From Gnetum montanum (lineage: Eukaryota > Streptophyta > Gnetopsida > Gnetales > Gnetaceae), in assembly GCA_015680685.1 (NCBI GenBank), contig MNCI01004796.1, positions 65,186 to 129,185 of the forward strand: 64,000 nucleotides of DNA, given 5' to 3'. Both the position numbers and the translations under genes were made by a program. Shown here in pieces: positions 46,780 through 57,699 of this stretch. The notes under the pieces are model-generated. The model was given only the letters and a program-made list of their open reading frames with translations. It was not told where the DNA came from and did not search any database. Numbering within the stretch: the stretch's first letter is position 1; every line of letters starts with the position of its first letter.

Positions 46780-48160
46780 CTTGCAAATATTAACCCTACT
46801 TCTAGAACATCGTTTGAGATCCCTTCAAAACAAAAACCTCCTAGCCATCTTCCCGTGAAGAGATCTAATCCCAGGAGTTCCCTCATTTACTTTCAAATCA
46901 TTGAAAATGAACTTTACAAGGCTCTTTTGGACTTAGGTTTTGGTGTTAATTTAATCTTATAAGAAATGTAAAAATCCTAAAACCTACCTTCACTCAAGAA
47001 GAGCAACATTTTCTTAGAGTTAGTAGATCAATCCATCAGAATCCCCTTGGGAATGGTAAAGGACATTGTAACCACCATCTATGGATGGTCATATCCTATT
47101 GACTTCCTAGTGATACAAGTGGATAACTACAAGGGGAACTTTCCTATCATTATGGGAAGATCATGGCTAAGTACAATTGATGCATGACTAGGAATTAGAG
47201 ACCTCTCCTTGGAAATCTTCAAGGAGAATGAATTTAGAAAGATATAGAAGAATTACATTCCATGCATCACGTATAGTGACATAAGATGGCACTGCATGTA
47301 GAAATTGACTGCAAAAATTAGCACACTCATAGCATGCAGGTAGTGTGCAAATGTCACAAAAGTTCAAAGGTTCTTATACATGGCAACCACAAAATAGGAG
47401 GGCATCCAATGGCTAACAACTAAAATAGAAAGTAGTTCCACATTATGCACAAAACAAATTGAGAGCCTTATGAGTGCCTATGTTGAAGCATGAATGAACT
47501 ATAGCAAGTTCATTGCTATCTCTCTAATAAACATGATGAAACCAATTGGGAAGAGTTGAAAATCCTTGAGAACTTCAAACAAGAACCCCTTGAGTTAAAA
47601 AATATATTAAATGAAATGGAATATTCTTTTCTAAACAATGGAAAGTTGGTCATTATCAATGTCAATCTTTCTCTTGTGCAAAAAAAGAAGCTATTGGAGG
47701 TGGTTAACAAATGGCCAATAGCCTTTGCTTGGTCATATCATGAGTTGACAAGAATTGATCTAAGGATATGCCATCATCACATCTACATAGATTCCTCCAT
47801 TAAACCAAAGAGGTAGTCACTATGAAGGTTGAACCTTAAACTCAAGTAGATTGTTAAAGAGGAGATTATGAAAATATTCAAGGTAGAGTTCATCTACCCC
47901 ATTGCATATAGTAAGTGGATTAGCCCACTCGTGATCATGCCAAAGATAGATGGGAAATGGAGGGTCTATATTGATTTCAAGCTATTGGCTATGGAAACAT
48001 ACAAGGATCATTTTTATTTTCCATTTGTGGACCAAGGGCTAGACACAATTTCAAGGCATTGCTATTACAGCTTCCTGGATGGTTATAGTGGCTATAACCA
48101 AATCTAGATACCACTGGAGGATCAAGTCAAAACCACATTCACAAGTCCAAATATGACCTG
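46780..48160 (+). pseudogene. Protease and N-terminal RT of element E
   Basis: The protease region has ALLDLGFGVNLI (about 46920-46960; active-site Ser changed to Leu) and FPIIMGRSWLSTIDA. RT begins with FAWSYHELTRID (about 47725-47760), then ISPLVIMPKIDGKWRVYIDFKLL and SFLDGYSGYNQI (to 48107), and stops in DQVKTTFTSP near 48150. The YVDD/MDD catalytic block, RNase H and integrase are gone: the sequence switches to an inverted piece of the element's own 3' UTR. Confidence 0.8.
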
Positions 48161-48164
48161 ATAA

Positions 48165-48928
48165 CATCCATCCTTAGTTTATATTAAGACCAACCACTTC
48201 CAATGACCTTGCAATAACACTTGAGAGCATTCCATAACCAAGCAAAAAGAACATCCCCATAGACCACTCACCATTCCTAAAGAAGAAGAAAAGAGAAGAA
48301 GGAAGTGAAGAGGCCTTTGTTAGAGGGATGCTTTCAACCATGGATAACATGTCTTTCCAACCCCATAACTACTACTTGTAGCTCATTATTATGTCTAAGA
48401 GATGTGCTTTGAATTCCCACCATTGTATTATTTTTTCTTTAATTTTCTATTTTTGTTTTAATGGGAACCATACCATGCAAAAAATTTTCTTCTTGTTATT
48501 GGTCGATAGTAGAATGGTGAAAAATCCATGGAAATACTCATGTAACTTAAGAAATAGGCAAGTATAAAATTGACAAATTCCTTTAAAGTCACATCCTTGT
48601 TAATCCTCTTAATTCATCCCAAGTTTGAAAAATACCAAAATCACAAGTTCATTAAAAGTTTGCATTTAAGAAGGGACCTCATATTTCCAAAATAAGGAAA
48701 TACCATAGAGTTATGTGGATTGGTGGATGATGTGGACTCAGTGCCTATTATCATGAAAAGAAACCATGTCTTAATTATCAACATCAAAATTCAAAGAAAG
48801 AATCTAGACATTTGTAATCAAATAACATTATAAAGTATATACCACCATCAATTGATAGCTACAGTTGCATGAAGTCTTAATGGTAATAAAGAAAGAAAAG
48901 AAAAGAAAAACATAAGAAAAATCCAAAC
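48165..48928 (-). other. Inverted UTR segment of element E (left part)
   Basis: Plus-strand sequence here is the reverse complement of the post-integrase UTR seen at about 18100-18750 in element F (for example the GAAACCATGTCTT block near 48760, inverse of 18118-18135). It continues at 51559-51750 across the solo LTR. There is no coding sequence. Confidence 0.65.
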
Positions 48929-49822
48929 CAAATTGATGAGTCACGAATTTGTTGACCTTGATATCGAAGCCTCGATATTGGATACCTAATGTTAGAATCC
49001 AAGAAGTGATGTCAGATATCTGATATCATCTCCTTCATGCTAGCCTATAAATATAGCACTTGGGTTTATGGTTGGGATAGAACACAATAGAGGAAATAGT
49101 TTTTAGCTCTTAGGTTTTAATAGTCTTTCTTAGAGTCCTATTATTCTAGTGCATGCCCATAATGTGATGTTGGTAATTGTACAACACCTTTACTCAAGTG
49201 TGACATACTTGGACATGTTACATGACTAGAAATAAAGATCGATATTACTTACATCATTGCCACATTCACTTAGATTTATTATTTCTTTAATTATTTATTT
49301 AATTATTTTCTATTCTTATTACTTAACATTCCAAGTTATTGCTATTTAATATTACTATCATTAAGTGGAATTTGTATGCCTTAATCATGAGTGTTTAAGT
49401 GTAGATATGTGATAATCTAGCAATGTATCATTTAGCACTCCTAGTGACATACACTTGGCAATCCCAGCAGTAGTCTCACAAAGTTCAAGGTATATATAGA
49501 TGATTAAGAGTGTACACCCATCGCACGTAGGCTAGTTAGATTGTTGAAACACCCTAAAAAATGCGGGGTCATCCTTGCTTCACTAGGATCTTGCAGTCTA
49601 CATAGCACGATGGCAGTTCATTGGGAGAAGAATGTTCTGAGTCTGGGTTGGCAAATTCAGAAAATTTTCTACTTTGAGCATGGACAGGTTCTATACCATC
49701 CTGCCCGCCCACCAAAGCAGCCTAAACAGCTGGCAGCCTACTCAGGAATAGCGTGCAGAATCGACGGCAGCATCCTGGATGCACAAGAAATAGTTCAACA
49801 AGTTTTCTAGGTCATGAAGCCT

Positions 49823-49842
49823 GCTACGCTATGTAGCGTAGC
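49823..49842. repeat. Perfect 20-bp palindrome in family-2 U3
   Basis: GCTACGCTATGTAGCGTAGC has two 9-bp arms and a 2-base centre. An equivalent perfect palindrome with centre CA is at 50160-50179. Looser CTACGCTA repeats lie between them (about 49874-50230). Confidence 0.85.
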
Positions 49843-50159
49843 AAGCTTCAGAAAACAATGGAGGAAGGAAGTGTTACGCTATGCAATGTCATGCAGCATA
49901 GCACAACAACGACTTCACTAGCCACTCCCCTCTCCTAATTTCAAGTTCTGCAGTGATGTCCCTTTTTGTCAGGAAGCAGCGGACCATGTCTACTGCTACG
50001 CTACGCTGAGCTACATGGCGCAGCAAGGCATATTAATCCTATGAGAGAGATAGAAGGTAGTTCGAAAGGCAGAGTCAACGAAGTTCGCAAGACTTGCACT
50101 GCGGGAGAAAGTCTGCAAATCAACAAAAATCTTGCGACTAAGGCAAGATGCTACACTAC

Positions 50160-50179
50160 GCTACGCTACATAGCGTAGC
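50160..50179. repeat. Second perfect 20-bp palindrome in family-2 U3
   Basis: GCTACGCTACATAGCGTAGC, upstream of the TATA box at 50494. It may form a cruciform or act as a paired binding site; this is inference. Confidence 0.85.
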
Positions 50180-50493
50180 AAGCATGTAACAAATAGCAGG
50201 ATGTGCGACAAGGTGCTACGCTACACCAAGCAGACTACATCACAAAGCACAGTGAGGCATATAGGTGGTTGTTCGACATGAATGCATCCCACCTAATCGG
50301 ACCGTTGGCACACGTCTCCAGACATTGACGATGCGATTGATGCATAGTAAAATCATAGTTATTGCATGGAAGGCCCGCATCGCAACGGTCTGATAAGCCC
50401 AACGGTTACAGATGGCTCGAGTAGCACCAGTAAGATAACACAAATCTGCGGCACGTAGCATTCAAACTACCCCTTTTTGCTTATCTTCAGCCC

Positions 50494-50501
50494 TATAAAT
50501 A
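50494..50501 (+). promoter_or_regulatory. TATA box of family-2 solo LTR
   Basis: TATAAATA lies in a GC-richer setting (CCC before it, TCCCGG after it). The same position is conserved, reversed, at 27937-27944, 32903-32910, 40282-40289 and 43833-43840. It marks the U3/R promoter of the family. Confidence 0.65.
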
Positions 50502-51558
50502 TCCCGGCAAACAACATATAATAGGTTTACAATGTTTTACTAAAAAGAGAAAGATACCTGCAATTTGGAGAAGTCAGCAATTTGTAAAGTTGGAAATTTC
50601 AAAAGAGTTAGCATCTTTCTGGAAGCAAGCAGCTTCCAAGAAGTGGGAACTTTGAAATTCTGAAACAAAGATTTCCCCTCTCACTAGCGTTGTAATAATC
50701 AAAGTCATTTGTCTAACACTAAAAATAGAGAGTCTCTTTTGGCTGGCGTGAGATCCCCATCTCCATTCTACCACCTTGGTAGAGCCCCGTATTGTTTGTA
50801 CGTGAAGTCCACATTCAAGTGCATAGCTCTTTCCTTTTTTTTGGCACGCCTCGGTTGCTCTCAGGATTTTTGCACTCCGTCACGCTGGGTAGCTGATTGC
50901 ATCCATCCTGACTGGATGAGTTTGTAGCTTTGGAGTAGTGCATGTTTCTAACCATACTTTGCTTTATCCCCCATTTGTTGTCTCATTGCTTTGCATTATT
51001 TTCTGTTTTGTTCATCTTTAAGCATTACTTTGTATTACTGTTGCACTTTTACAGTTTCTTTTTTGCTTTATTTACCCATAAGAATTATCTCGCATTTTGC
51101 ATTATTTATGTTGCAAAAAGGCTATATTGACACCGACGTAAGTCCCTGTCTGATCAACAAGACTGTTCAGGGCACCCCATGTCTGCACACACCTAGCACC
51201 GCCCTCCCGTGGATACGGGGTTGGAACTGTTGTGTCTGTCGACCCTCAGCGTTCTTCCAGCTATCGACATTTTCGGTCGCTACAATTGTACTTTCCATTA
51301 TTTAGTAGCTTAATTAATTCATCTCTTTACCATCATTAGGAGTACCATAGGATTAGACAACATCATATGCCTGACTTTGGACTAAATCATACATGACAAA
51401 GCTACCACTAGTCCAAGTGGGAAGATAGCAAACTACGATCAAAGCATAACAATCTAGACACCACAACTAGTCCCATCCATGGAATTCAATCAGATCATGT
51501 GTGAATGCTTGTGATTCATATGGTTGGGCATAGGGGTACCTCACCACTCATCACAAAT

Positions 51559-51750
51559 AAAGTAAAATATAGAAAAATTCATAAAATATTTATGAAAGAC
51601 AAAACATACTAAAAACGGTGTAAAATAAAAATTGTGTAAAATAGAAAAATGAAAAATTGAGGAGCCACTTTGATTATTTCAACATGGATGGCCATCTCTC
51701 CCATAACTAAGTTGGAAGGAGGAGATCTAAAAAATTGAGCATGATTGTCC
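51559..51750 (-). other. Inverted UTR segment of element E (right part)
   Basis: It contains the inverse of the CAGTCATGGGGAAGATGGCC block of element F (about 17750); the same reversed block is at 62985-63010 in element D. Beyond about 51750 the sequence returns to sense orientation. Confidence 0.6.
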
Positions 51751-51759
51751 ATCTATTGA

Positions 51760-52703
51760 GGTGTTCTGGTCACTGGCTATCTTGGGACTCCATTCCATAC
51801 TCTCTCATCCACCTATGATTTCCATTACCCACCTCATTATCTTTTCTTATGTTGTTTCAATGTATTTATTTAATATGGTCAAAATTATTTGGTAGTTTCC
51901 TTGGTGATTTAGTTCTTAACTAGTCACAACCAATAATCAACCATTGGACACATAGACTCCTTAGTTTGAGGGCATGTAAGGGCATTAAGGGCATGAGCTT
52001 GCTATGGGAAGGACCCACTTACTTACCCCTTGGTTGGGAAGGTTACATTCCTTATCCCTTAGACATTTTTTCTTTCAAATCATATGAATTCCATGGTGAT
52101 TCCATCCAATTTGCACTTCTTAATGAAATGTTCTCCAAATTAAATCTCATTTTTGTGCATATTCTTGCCCTCTTTGAGCATTCCATCATGTTGTTGGAAT
52201 TTTTTTGGCTCCCTTTGAGCTTCAATTTGATGTAAAAACTCTTTATTTTTCCTTTGTTTTTTAATGGTGAAAAAGTTTATGTAACCACTACTTCAATGCA
52301 ACCCCATTGACGTCGTGCAAAAATTCTATAAATAGCACAACCACTTAAACAATTTTTTGCCATTTGGTTTTGAACAAGGAAGAAGTTTTTGTTGTTTTCA
52401 AAGCACACAACCTTCCAAAGCCCATAACATTTGCACTACTTCTTTGATTAACCCCATTCTTCGTTCTTGTGGCTACCACAAGTGAGCTTTACATCATAGG
52501 GGACACAAATCTTAGGTTTCTAATAGAATTTTTTTTTTTGAAATTTTTCTAACTTCCACAAGGTTTAACTAATAAAATAATATTAAATTCACTAACTCAT
52601 GAGAGTTAAAGCTTTCTAATGAACTCTAGTAGCTATCTAATTAAAATAATCAGTCCACCATAATAACAACGTAGCTTAAGTGTAACTAATCAAAGGAGAC
52701 AAG
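51760..52703 (+). other. Conserved post-pol leader of element E
   Basis: It aligns with 18770-19780 of element F. The shared block GGCATGAGCTTGCTATGGGA, followed by AGGACCCACTT, is at 51990-52020. No conserved protein frame was recognised. Confidence 0.5.
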
Positions 52704-52762
52704 GTATCAAACTATCCAAGTTACACATCAAATGCTAATATTTGGCTATGTTGTTATTACAA
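52704..52762 (+). other. Intron-like segment of element E (59 nt, acceptor mutated)
   Basis: The donor is GACAAG|GTATCA at 52703/52704. A branch-like TGCTAAT follows, and the acceptor position now reads TTACAA instead of TAG, directly before the ATGGCA of ORFx. It is one of four matching segments. Confidence 0.5.
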
Positions 52763-55515
52763 ATGGCAATTAGACCACAGGATGAACACTTGAAAGAAGG
52801 AGGACCATCCCAACCAAGGGAGAAGCGACCTAGAGGAGAAAGGGGCCAATAGTGGCAGCAGTCCCAAGAGTAAACAATAGAAATCCATGTAATGGGACCT
52901 TTTCGAGAGGAGTCCAAAGTAGAATTTTTTTGATAGATTCCCAAAGCTAAGACCAAGTAATCACACAAAAATGAGGTGGCTAGGCCTAGAACAAAACTTG
53001 ATGTCATCTTGATAGAAGCCTACCTTAAGAATATTAATTCTAAGAATATGAGAGGTTTAGTTCTTTAAGAACTAAACTTTGGTCCTTTCTTAGACTTGCC
53101 ACTAGAAGAAGTTAAGACCCAACTTCAAAGCTCTCCCATGTGGCCCATCCTCACTTATAGTGGGGAATGGTACTTGAGGGAAACCTACTTCTTCTACAGC
53201 AATAGGAAAGCCTACACCACCATGAAGATAAAGGAGAATAGTGTGTCCTACTTTGTGGAGGCCATTGCTAAGGCCCTTGGGTTGGCAGAGATATCAATGC
53301 AGGTGGATCCATAAGCAAAGAAAGAGTGGGTCTAGTGATGCTATGGAGTTGACCGCAAAGAATATGATGTGCTCACTAAGGTAAAGAGGGTATACTTCAA
53401 AATCATGGTCTATGACCTCAATCTAATAGTGAGGCTAAGCAAAATCATGACCTTCTCTGCTCATGCATGTAGCACTCTAAGCGGTAAATTCCTACTTAAT
53501 CTATGTAGAGATTGAAAAGCGCGCAAGGAGAATGCATGTGGGAGAAAGACACTCCCTTTTCTATGCCTCATTCACAAGCTATGCAAAAGGGGAGGTATAG
53601 TTTGCTATGTCAATGATACCCTTTTTCATGCTCTGTTTCCTCTTGGGTAGACATGATGTAGAACAAGGTGTCTACCAAGCTACAAGAAGAGGAGCAACTA
53701 CCACCACCACCCATTTATGAAATAATGCTAGAGGCCTGTGCCACCATTAAGTGCATGCCCGAAATCCATGAGCAACTCTTGTAGCAACAGCAGGCAAGAC
53801 CAAGTGGTGGTGAATCCTCTATCTATTGACTAGCATTGACTCATATCAATGAAGTGGCTAGAACCATCAGTTGGATGGAGGGGATGACACCACTATTTTC
53901 TACCTAAAGGCTCCAAGTGCCCATGAGATCAAATCTTAGCAGTTAAGAAGTAACGATGTTCCTTTCAGGATAACAACAATTCCTAGAGATCTCAAGGAAC
54001 ATCACTACTTTCTCAATGCACCTGGAGGAGGGTGAGGGAACAACTGTCTGTAGCAAGGAATAGTGGCAAAGGTGGTAGTTAACAAAGTGGTAGAATTACT
54101 CAATGCTCTTATGACCTCTATGCCAGATGTTGCTATGCTTAGGAACATGTAGACATTCGTAGGAGTAGCAAGTGGATGGTTCATTGTCACCCAGCACGAA
54201 GAGTTGCTGGACCGATTAGTGGAAACTAGACAATCACTTCTAGAGATGTTTGATCTCTCGGATACCATCACAATAACCTAGTTGAAATTGCTTGAGGATA
54301 GGGGCAAGTACATCTTCATTAATGCCCAACTCAAGGTAGCCACATTTGAAAACCAAGAATTGGCTATTGAGGTTGCAGAGTTGAGAGCCCATCTAACTGA
54401 TCCCACCATCCTCAACCAGGCTATAGTGAGATATGAAGCTTTTCAATAGCTTCAACACAAACTTCAAGAGGCTGAGTATGCAAAGGAGTTGGTGATCTTC
54501 AACTAGTCCTTAGTAGAGGCCACAACTAAAAACATCGAAAAAGACTTGTTAGAGATTCACAAGGAGAACCTAGTTCTCATCTAAGAGAATTATCACCTAA
54601 AAAATGTCAAGAATAAAAAACAACAAATGATGAAATTTTTTCAATAACAATAATAGTAGCTTGCTAAGGTTTATATGGAATTGAGGAGGTCAACTATGAA
54701 AAATCACAATCTCTTGATGCAAGAGGTCCATGCCTTGTGCTAAAAATCAGCCATTGAGATTGCCTCCTGGAAAAATGAGCTCTAAAGTTTGAAAGAGTGA
54801 AAAAACAAATTTAGTTGACAAAGGTAAAGGTGAACAAGGCTCTTTAGCAACTCTAGCAAGGGGGTGACATCTGGTAGCCCATCTTTTATGGACTGAACAT
54901 GTAAAACAAAGAAGAAATCCACCTCAAGGAGTTGTAAATCAAAGAGATGATGGAGTACATGGAGTTAGCCAACCTCTAGTACATAAACTTGGCAATGCTA
55001 ATTACTAGAAGGTTGAGGTTAGAACTAGAGAAGCAAGTGGCCAGCTTATACTTGTTGTACAAGGCTAAGTTCAAGCACCATAAGGACATAAAGCAAAAGT
55101 TGGAATAACTAATGATGAACACGAAGTTCTCAAAGTGTTATTCATAAATCAATGATCAATGGCTAAGAACTTTGGCCCAAATAATGAACAACTACTAGAA
55201 GCTGAAAATTGCTATCAAAGTGTTTGACATTGAATGCAAACAATTCGCTACTTGGTTTGTCAATGTTAAGGAGTTGTTCCTTGCCATCCTTTGTCCATGG
55301 GATGTTTTTGTATCAATCCATATTGATGATGTTGCATGAACTGTGTATGATTCCTAGAGTAATGAGGAGAAGATGAAAGCATTGCTAGATGTGTTTCATC
55401 TTCCACCAGCAGGATAGCCACAACTGCCATAGCCTCAATCGCAATTGCTACATGCACCAGAGGTAGGAGAAGGTCCTTCAGCATCTTAGGAGCCTTCACC
55501 TCCTAGGACCATCTA
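52763..55515 (+). pseudogene. ORFx of element E: post-pol ORF, plant-transposon-protein-like plus coiled coils
   Basis: The start is the ATG after the intron-like segment (MAIRPQDEHLKEGGPSQP). The open piece 53070-53314 reads PLEEVKTQLQSSPMWP, then SYFVEAIAKALGLAEI. The core at about 53330-53640 has GVDRKEYDVLTKVKRVYFKI, SGKFLLNLCRD and LPFLCLIHKLCKRGGIVCY. Coiled-coil segments follow from about 54270 to 55140 with the same order as in F, and the C-terminal block EEKMKALLDVFHLPP with GEGPS...EPSPPRTI is near 55365-55515. About 15 stops break it. Its presence between pol and 3' LTR in two independently flanked insertions shows it is part of the family. The function is unknown. Confidence 0.6.
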
Positions 55516-55756
55516 ATTTTCTTTTTATCTTCAACCGCTAGAGGGGTTTAGCTATCAAATTTTGTAATGATATTCAATTTTATTTTCATGAACACCTATT
55601 TTTGGAAAAATTGTAAATTTGTACACTTGGGCACTTAGAGTTAGTATGAGTTAGTCAGTTGGTTAGTCAATAATTCCATGCCTTTCCAAATTTTCAAAAA
55701 ATCTTGTTTCTCCTTTTGTTCACTCGAGAACGACTTTTTAGTTAATCATGAGGCTA

Positions 55757-56578
55757 TGATGAATCAGTGGTTGACTATGTCGATGAGGTTGTGTCGATGT
55801 GTGCCTATCAATGCATATGCATCAATAGAGTGTTTAGTCTTGCCTATATAGATGCACACACCTATTATATTTAAGGCATTCATTTATTAGTAGCATAGCA
55901 AAGATCTTGCATTTTATTCTTTTGAGAGTTAGAATATTTTCTCTAAGTGTCCACAGTAGGAGTTGAGAAGTGTACGAATCTTTATTTAAGCACTGATGTA
56001 CCTAGACACTTCAATGTGAATGACAATAAAGATGAGCTTCTTGATAAACCTTGCATCACTTGGAATTAGCATAATATTTTCTTTAATGCACTTTATTGTT
56101 CTGTAATTTATTTTCATACATTTAATTAATTAATTGAATACGGATAAGTAATGCACATAAGTATGACCACCTCGAGCATATGGTAATGCTTGATAATCCC
56201 AATGGCATTTACACTTGGTAACCTAGTAGCATTGCAACAATTTTAGGATGGGTCCATCAGGTGGGAATGGATGCTTATGTTAGGATTCAATTAAGGCATT
56301 AGATAGTTTCCAGATTAATTAAGAATTTAATTACTTTATTTTCATGCAGAGGAGGAATGAATAAAAATATAAAAATTATACAAATCATGTGCCTTAGTTA
56401 CACTTAACCATGTCATTGAACCTCACAAGTGGAATTGAGAAGACAACAATCATGTCCATAAGTTCACTACCTAGATAATGTTTACTTAGAGAGTTAAAGT
56501 TTGTGGAATTCAACTAGATTGCTTAGTGAACGCTAGTGATTCGTAAGGTTGGGTGTAGGGACAAATTGCTGCTCATCA
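55757..56578 (+). repeat. 3' LTR of element E
   Basis: TGATGAATCAGTGG...GCTCATCA is 822 bp, followed by CCTAG. R/U5 is nearly the same as in the 5' LTR (25837-26662). The U3 repeats differ more. A TATATAGAT sequence near 55841 stands where the 5' copy has TATATAAAT. Confidence 0.85.
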
Positions 56579-56583
56579 CCTAG

Positions 56584-57580
56584 GTCAAAGGTGGGCAACC
56601 CTGAGGTAGGGAAAAATAATTTTGTAAAAGAGAATTGTGAAACTTTCCTCATCACATGTAGAAGGTACTAAAAATTCACTTCCAATTTCAAATTAATGCA
56701 TCATACCTGAATTGTGTGAATATGAAAGAGAATCATGAAACTAGCCTAGCCACATCTAGAAGGTACTAAAAATTCACTTTCAGTTTCAAATGAATGCATC
56801 ATACTCCATTCTCTTTTGAATAATGAAAATTGAGCATTCTTTTAATTTCTTTTGAATAATATTCCAACATACAAAATGTGTAACTCCAAGAGAGCAAACT
56901 TTTAATACAGATGCAATGCAAAACCACTTGATAATAAAAGTTAAGACCGAATAAATCATTACCAGAAAAGTTAATCCTTTCAAAAACGATATTGCCATAC
57001 ACAAATATTAATGGTAAGATTAATAGATTTAATCTTAGCTTCTCCCTTACTAAAGGGCAAAATAAAAATATGACTTTCCGATTCAGAAATCCCTTTGTAC
57101 AAACTGAAAGGTATGATTCGAAGATTACTTTAACCAGCAGCCCCTTAATCATATATTGTAGCAATTTTGTTCATGGAAAGTTGGCTCTCGAAAGCTCAAA
57201 AGACTTTACTGGAAATTATTTTACTTGCAAAATATTTAATGATGGTTAATGGCATTGTCTAAGCAGTAAACCGAAAATGTCAAATAGCTTTTAAACATTT
57301 TGGTTATTGAATAACTTACACCAAATTTATTTAACCATGATGCTATTTGGAAACAATAACACATCATCTCAGAAAGTTAGTATCAACAATTTTGTTATTA
57401 CATTAGTGCATCCGAGAAACATAGGTAAAGCAAAGCAGCAAACATTTAAATATTGGGTAAAAATACTAACAAACTGAAAAATTATAAAGTTTTAGGTTCA
57501 GTCACACTCAGCTTGCAGGATGCTAAGCATTTCTACAAGCTAGAACACATATGTAAGAGATTGCATATGTGTATTTCAAT
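56584..57580. other. Intergenic DNA downstream of the MYB gene
   Basis: No coding sequence is supported. It holds a 98-bp direct duplication at 56630-56811. Open frames on both strands are short, unrelated to known domains and overlap each other. Confidence 0.5.
56630..56811. repeat. Two-copy direct repeat, 98-bp period
   Basis: GAGAATTGTGAAAC at 56630 and GAGAATCATGAAAC at 56728 open two units that share AGAAGGTACTAAAAATTCAC and AATGCATCATAC. The copies differ at scattered positions, so the duplication is old. Confidence 0.75.
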
Positions 57581-57586
57581 TTTATT
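57581..57586 (-). terminator. Candidate polyadenylation signal of the MYB gene
   Basis: AATAAA on the minus strand, 114 bases after the MYB stop codon, with A/T-rich flanks. The match is canonical, but the tract is AT-rich, so chance is possible. Confidence 0.4.
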
Positions 57587-57699
57587 TAACTTTTACTTTA
57601 ATCATATTAACACCATTAATGTATATCTACAGCCCTTAAGCAGCATCGTTGCATAGTAAGTTTTTTAATTTTATGTTAGTTATAACTAGGAACTGAACT

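Larger units (their letters stand above)
49544..51284 (+). mobile_element. Family-2 solo LTR inside the family-1 solo LTR
   Basis: TGAAACACCC...GGTCGCTACA, 1741 bp, is flanked by exact ATTGT at 49539-49543 and 51285-51289. Its ends are the inverse of those of the LTRs at 27163, 32224, 39549 and 43034, which identifies the family. It keeps many CpG sites and a cleaner sequence than the other family-2 LTRs, so it is probably the youngest insertion in the nest. The U3 carries CTACGCTA palindromes. Confidence 0.88.
48934..51553 (+). mobile_element. Family-1 solo LTR, itself interrupted
   Basis: TGATGAGTCACG...CACTCATCA is flanked by exact CAAAT at 48929-48933 and 51554-51558. Without the nested insertion it is 874 bp. 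The U3 has GATATCG repeats, and the TATA box TATAAATA is at 49046-49053. It landed in the inverted UTR of element E. Confidence 0.88.
25837..56578 (+). mobile_element. Element E: family-1 retrotransposon inflated by nested insertions
   Basis: The exact duplication CCTAG at 25832-25836 and 56579-56583 flanks TGATGAATCA...GCTCATCA. With the nested insertions removed (27163-44666 with one GGAAG, and 48934-51553 with one CAAAT), roughly 10.6 kb remain: 5' LTR, PBS, gag, protease, the N-terminal part of RT, an inverted UTR piece, leader, intron-like segment, ORFx and 3' LTR. RT is cut at about 48150; the rest of RT, RNase H and integrase are absent. The same insertion holding both gag-pol and ORFx, as in F, shows that ORFx belongs to the element. 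Confidence 0.85.

Noticed and set aside
49541-50461. Several ORFs of 60-90 residues in the cleaner DNA at 49.5-50.5 kb, which looked like a possible gene
   Set aside because: The whole stretch is a solo LTR with exact ATTGT duplications; low stop density reflects youth and higher GC, not coding.
51559-52235. Solo LTR end taken as 5' LTR of a separate element carrying only ORFx
   Set aside because: The LTR at 48934-51553 has its own CAAAT duplication on both sides, and ORFx lies within the CCTAG-bounded element E, so no separate ORFx element is needed.
56786-57249. Overlapping ORFs on both strands (121, 72 and 85 residues) near the MYB 3' end
   Set aside because: They overlap one another, have no recognisable domain and lie in AT-rich DNA. 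The sequence duplicated at 56630-56811 also enters one of them.
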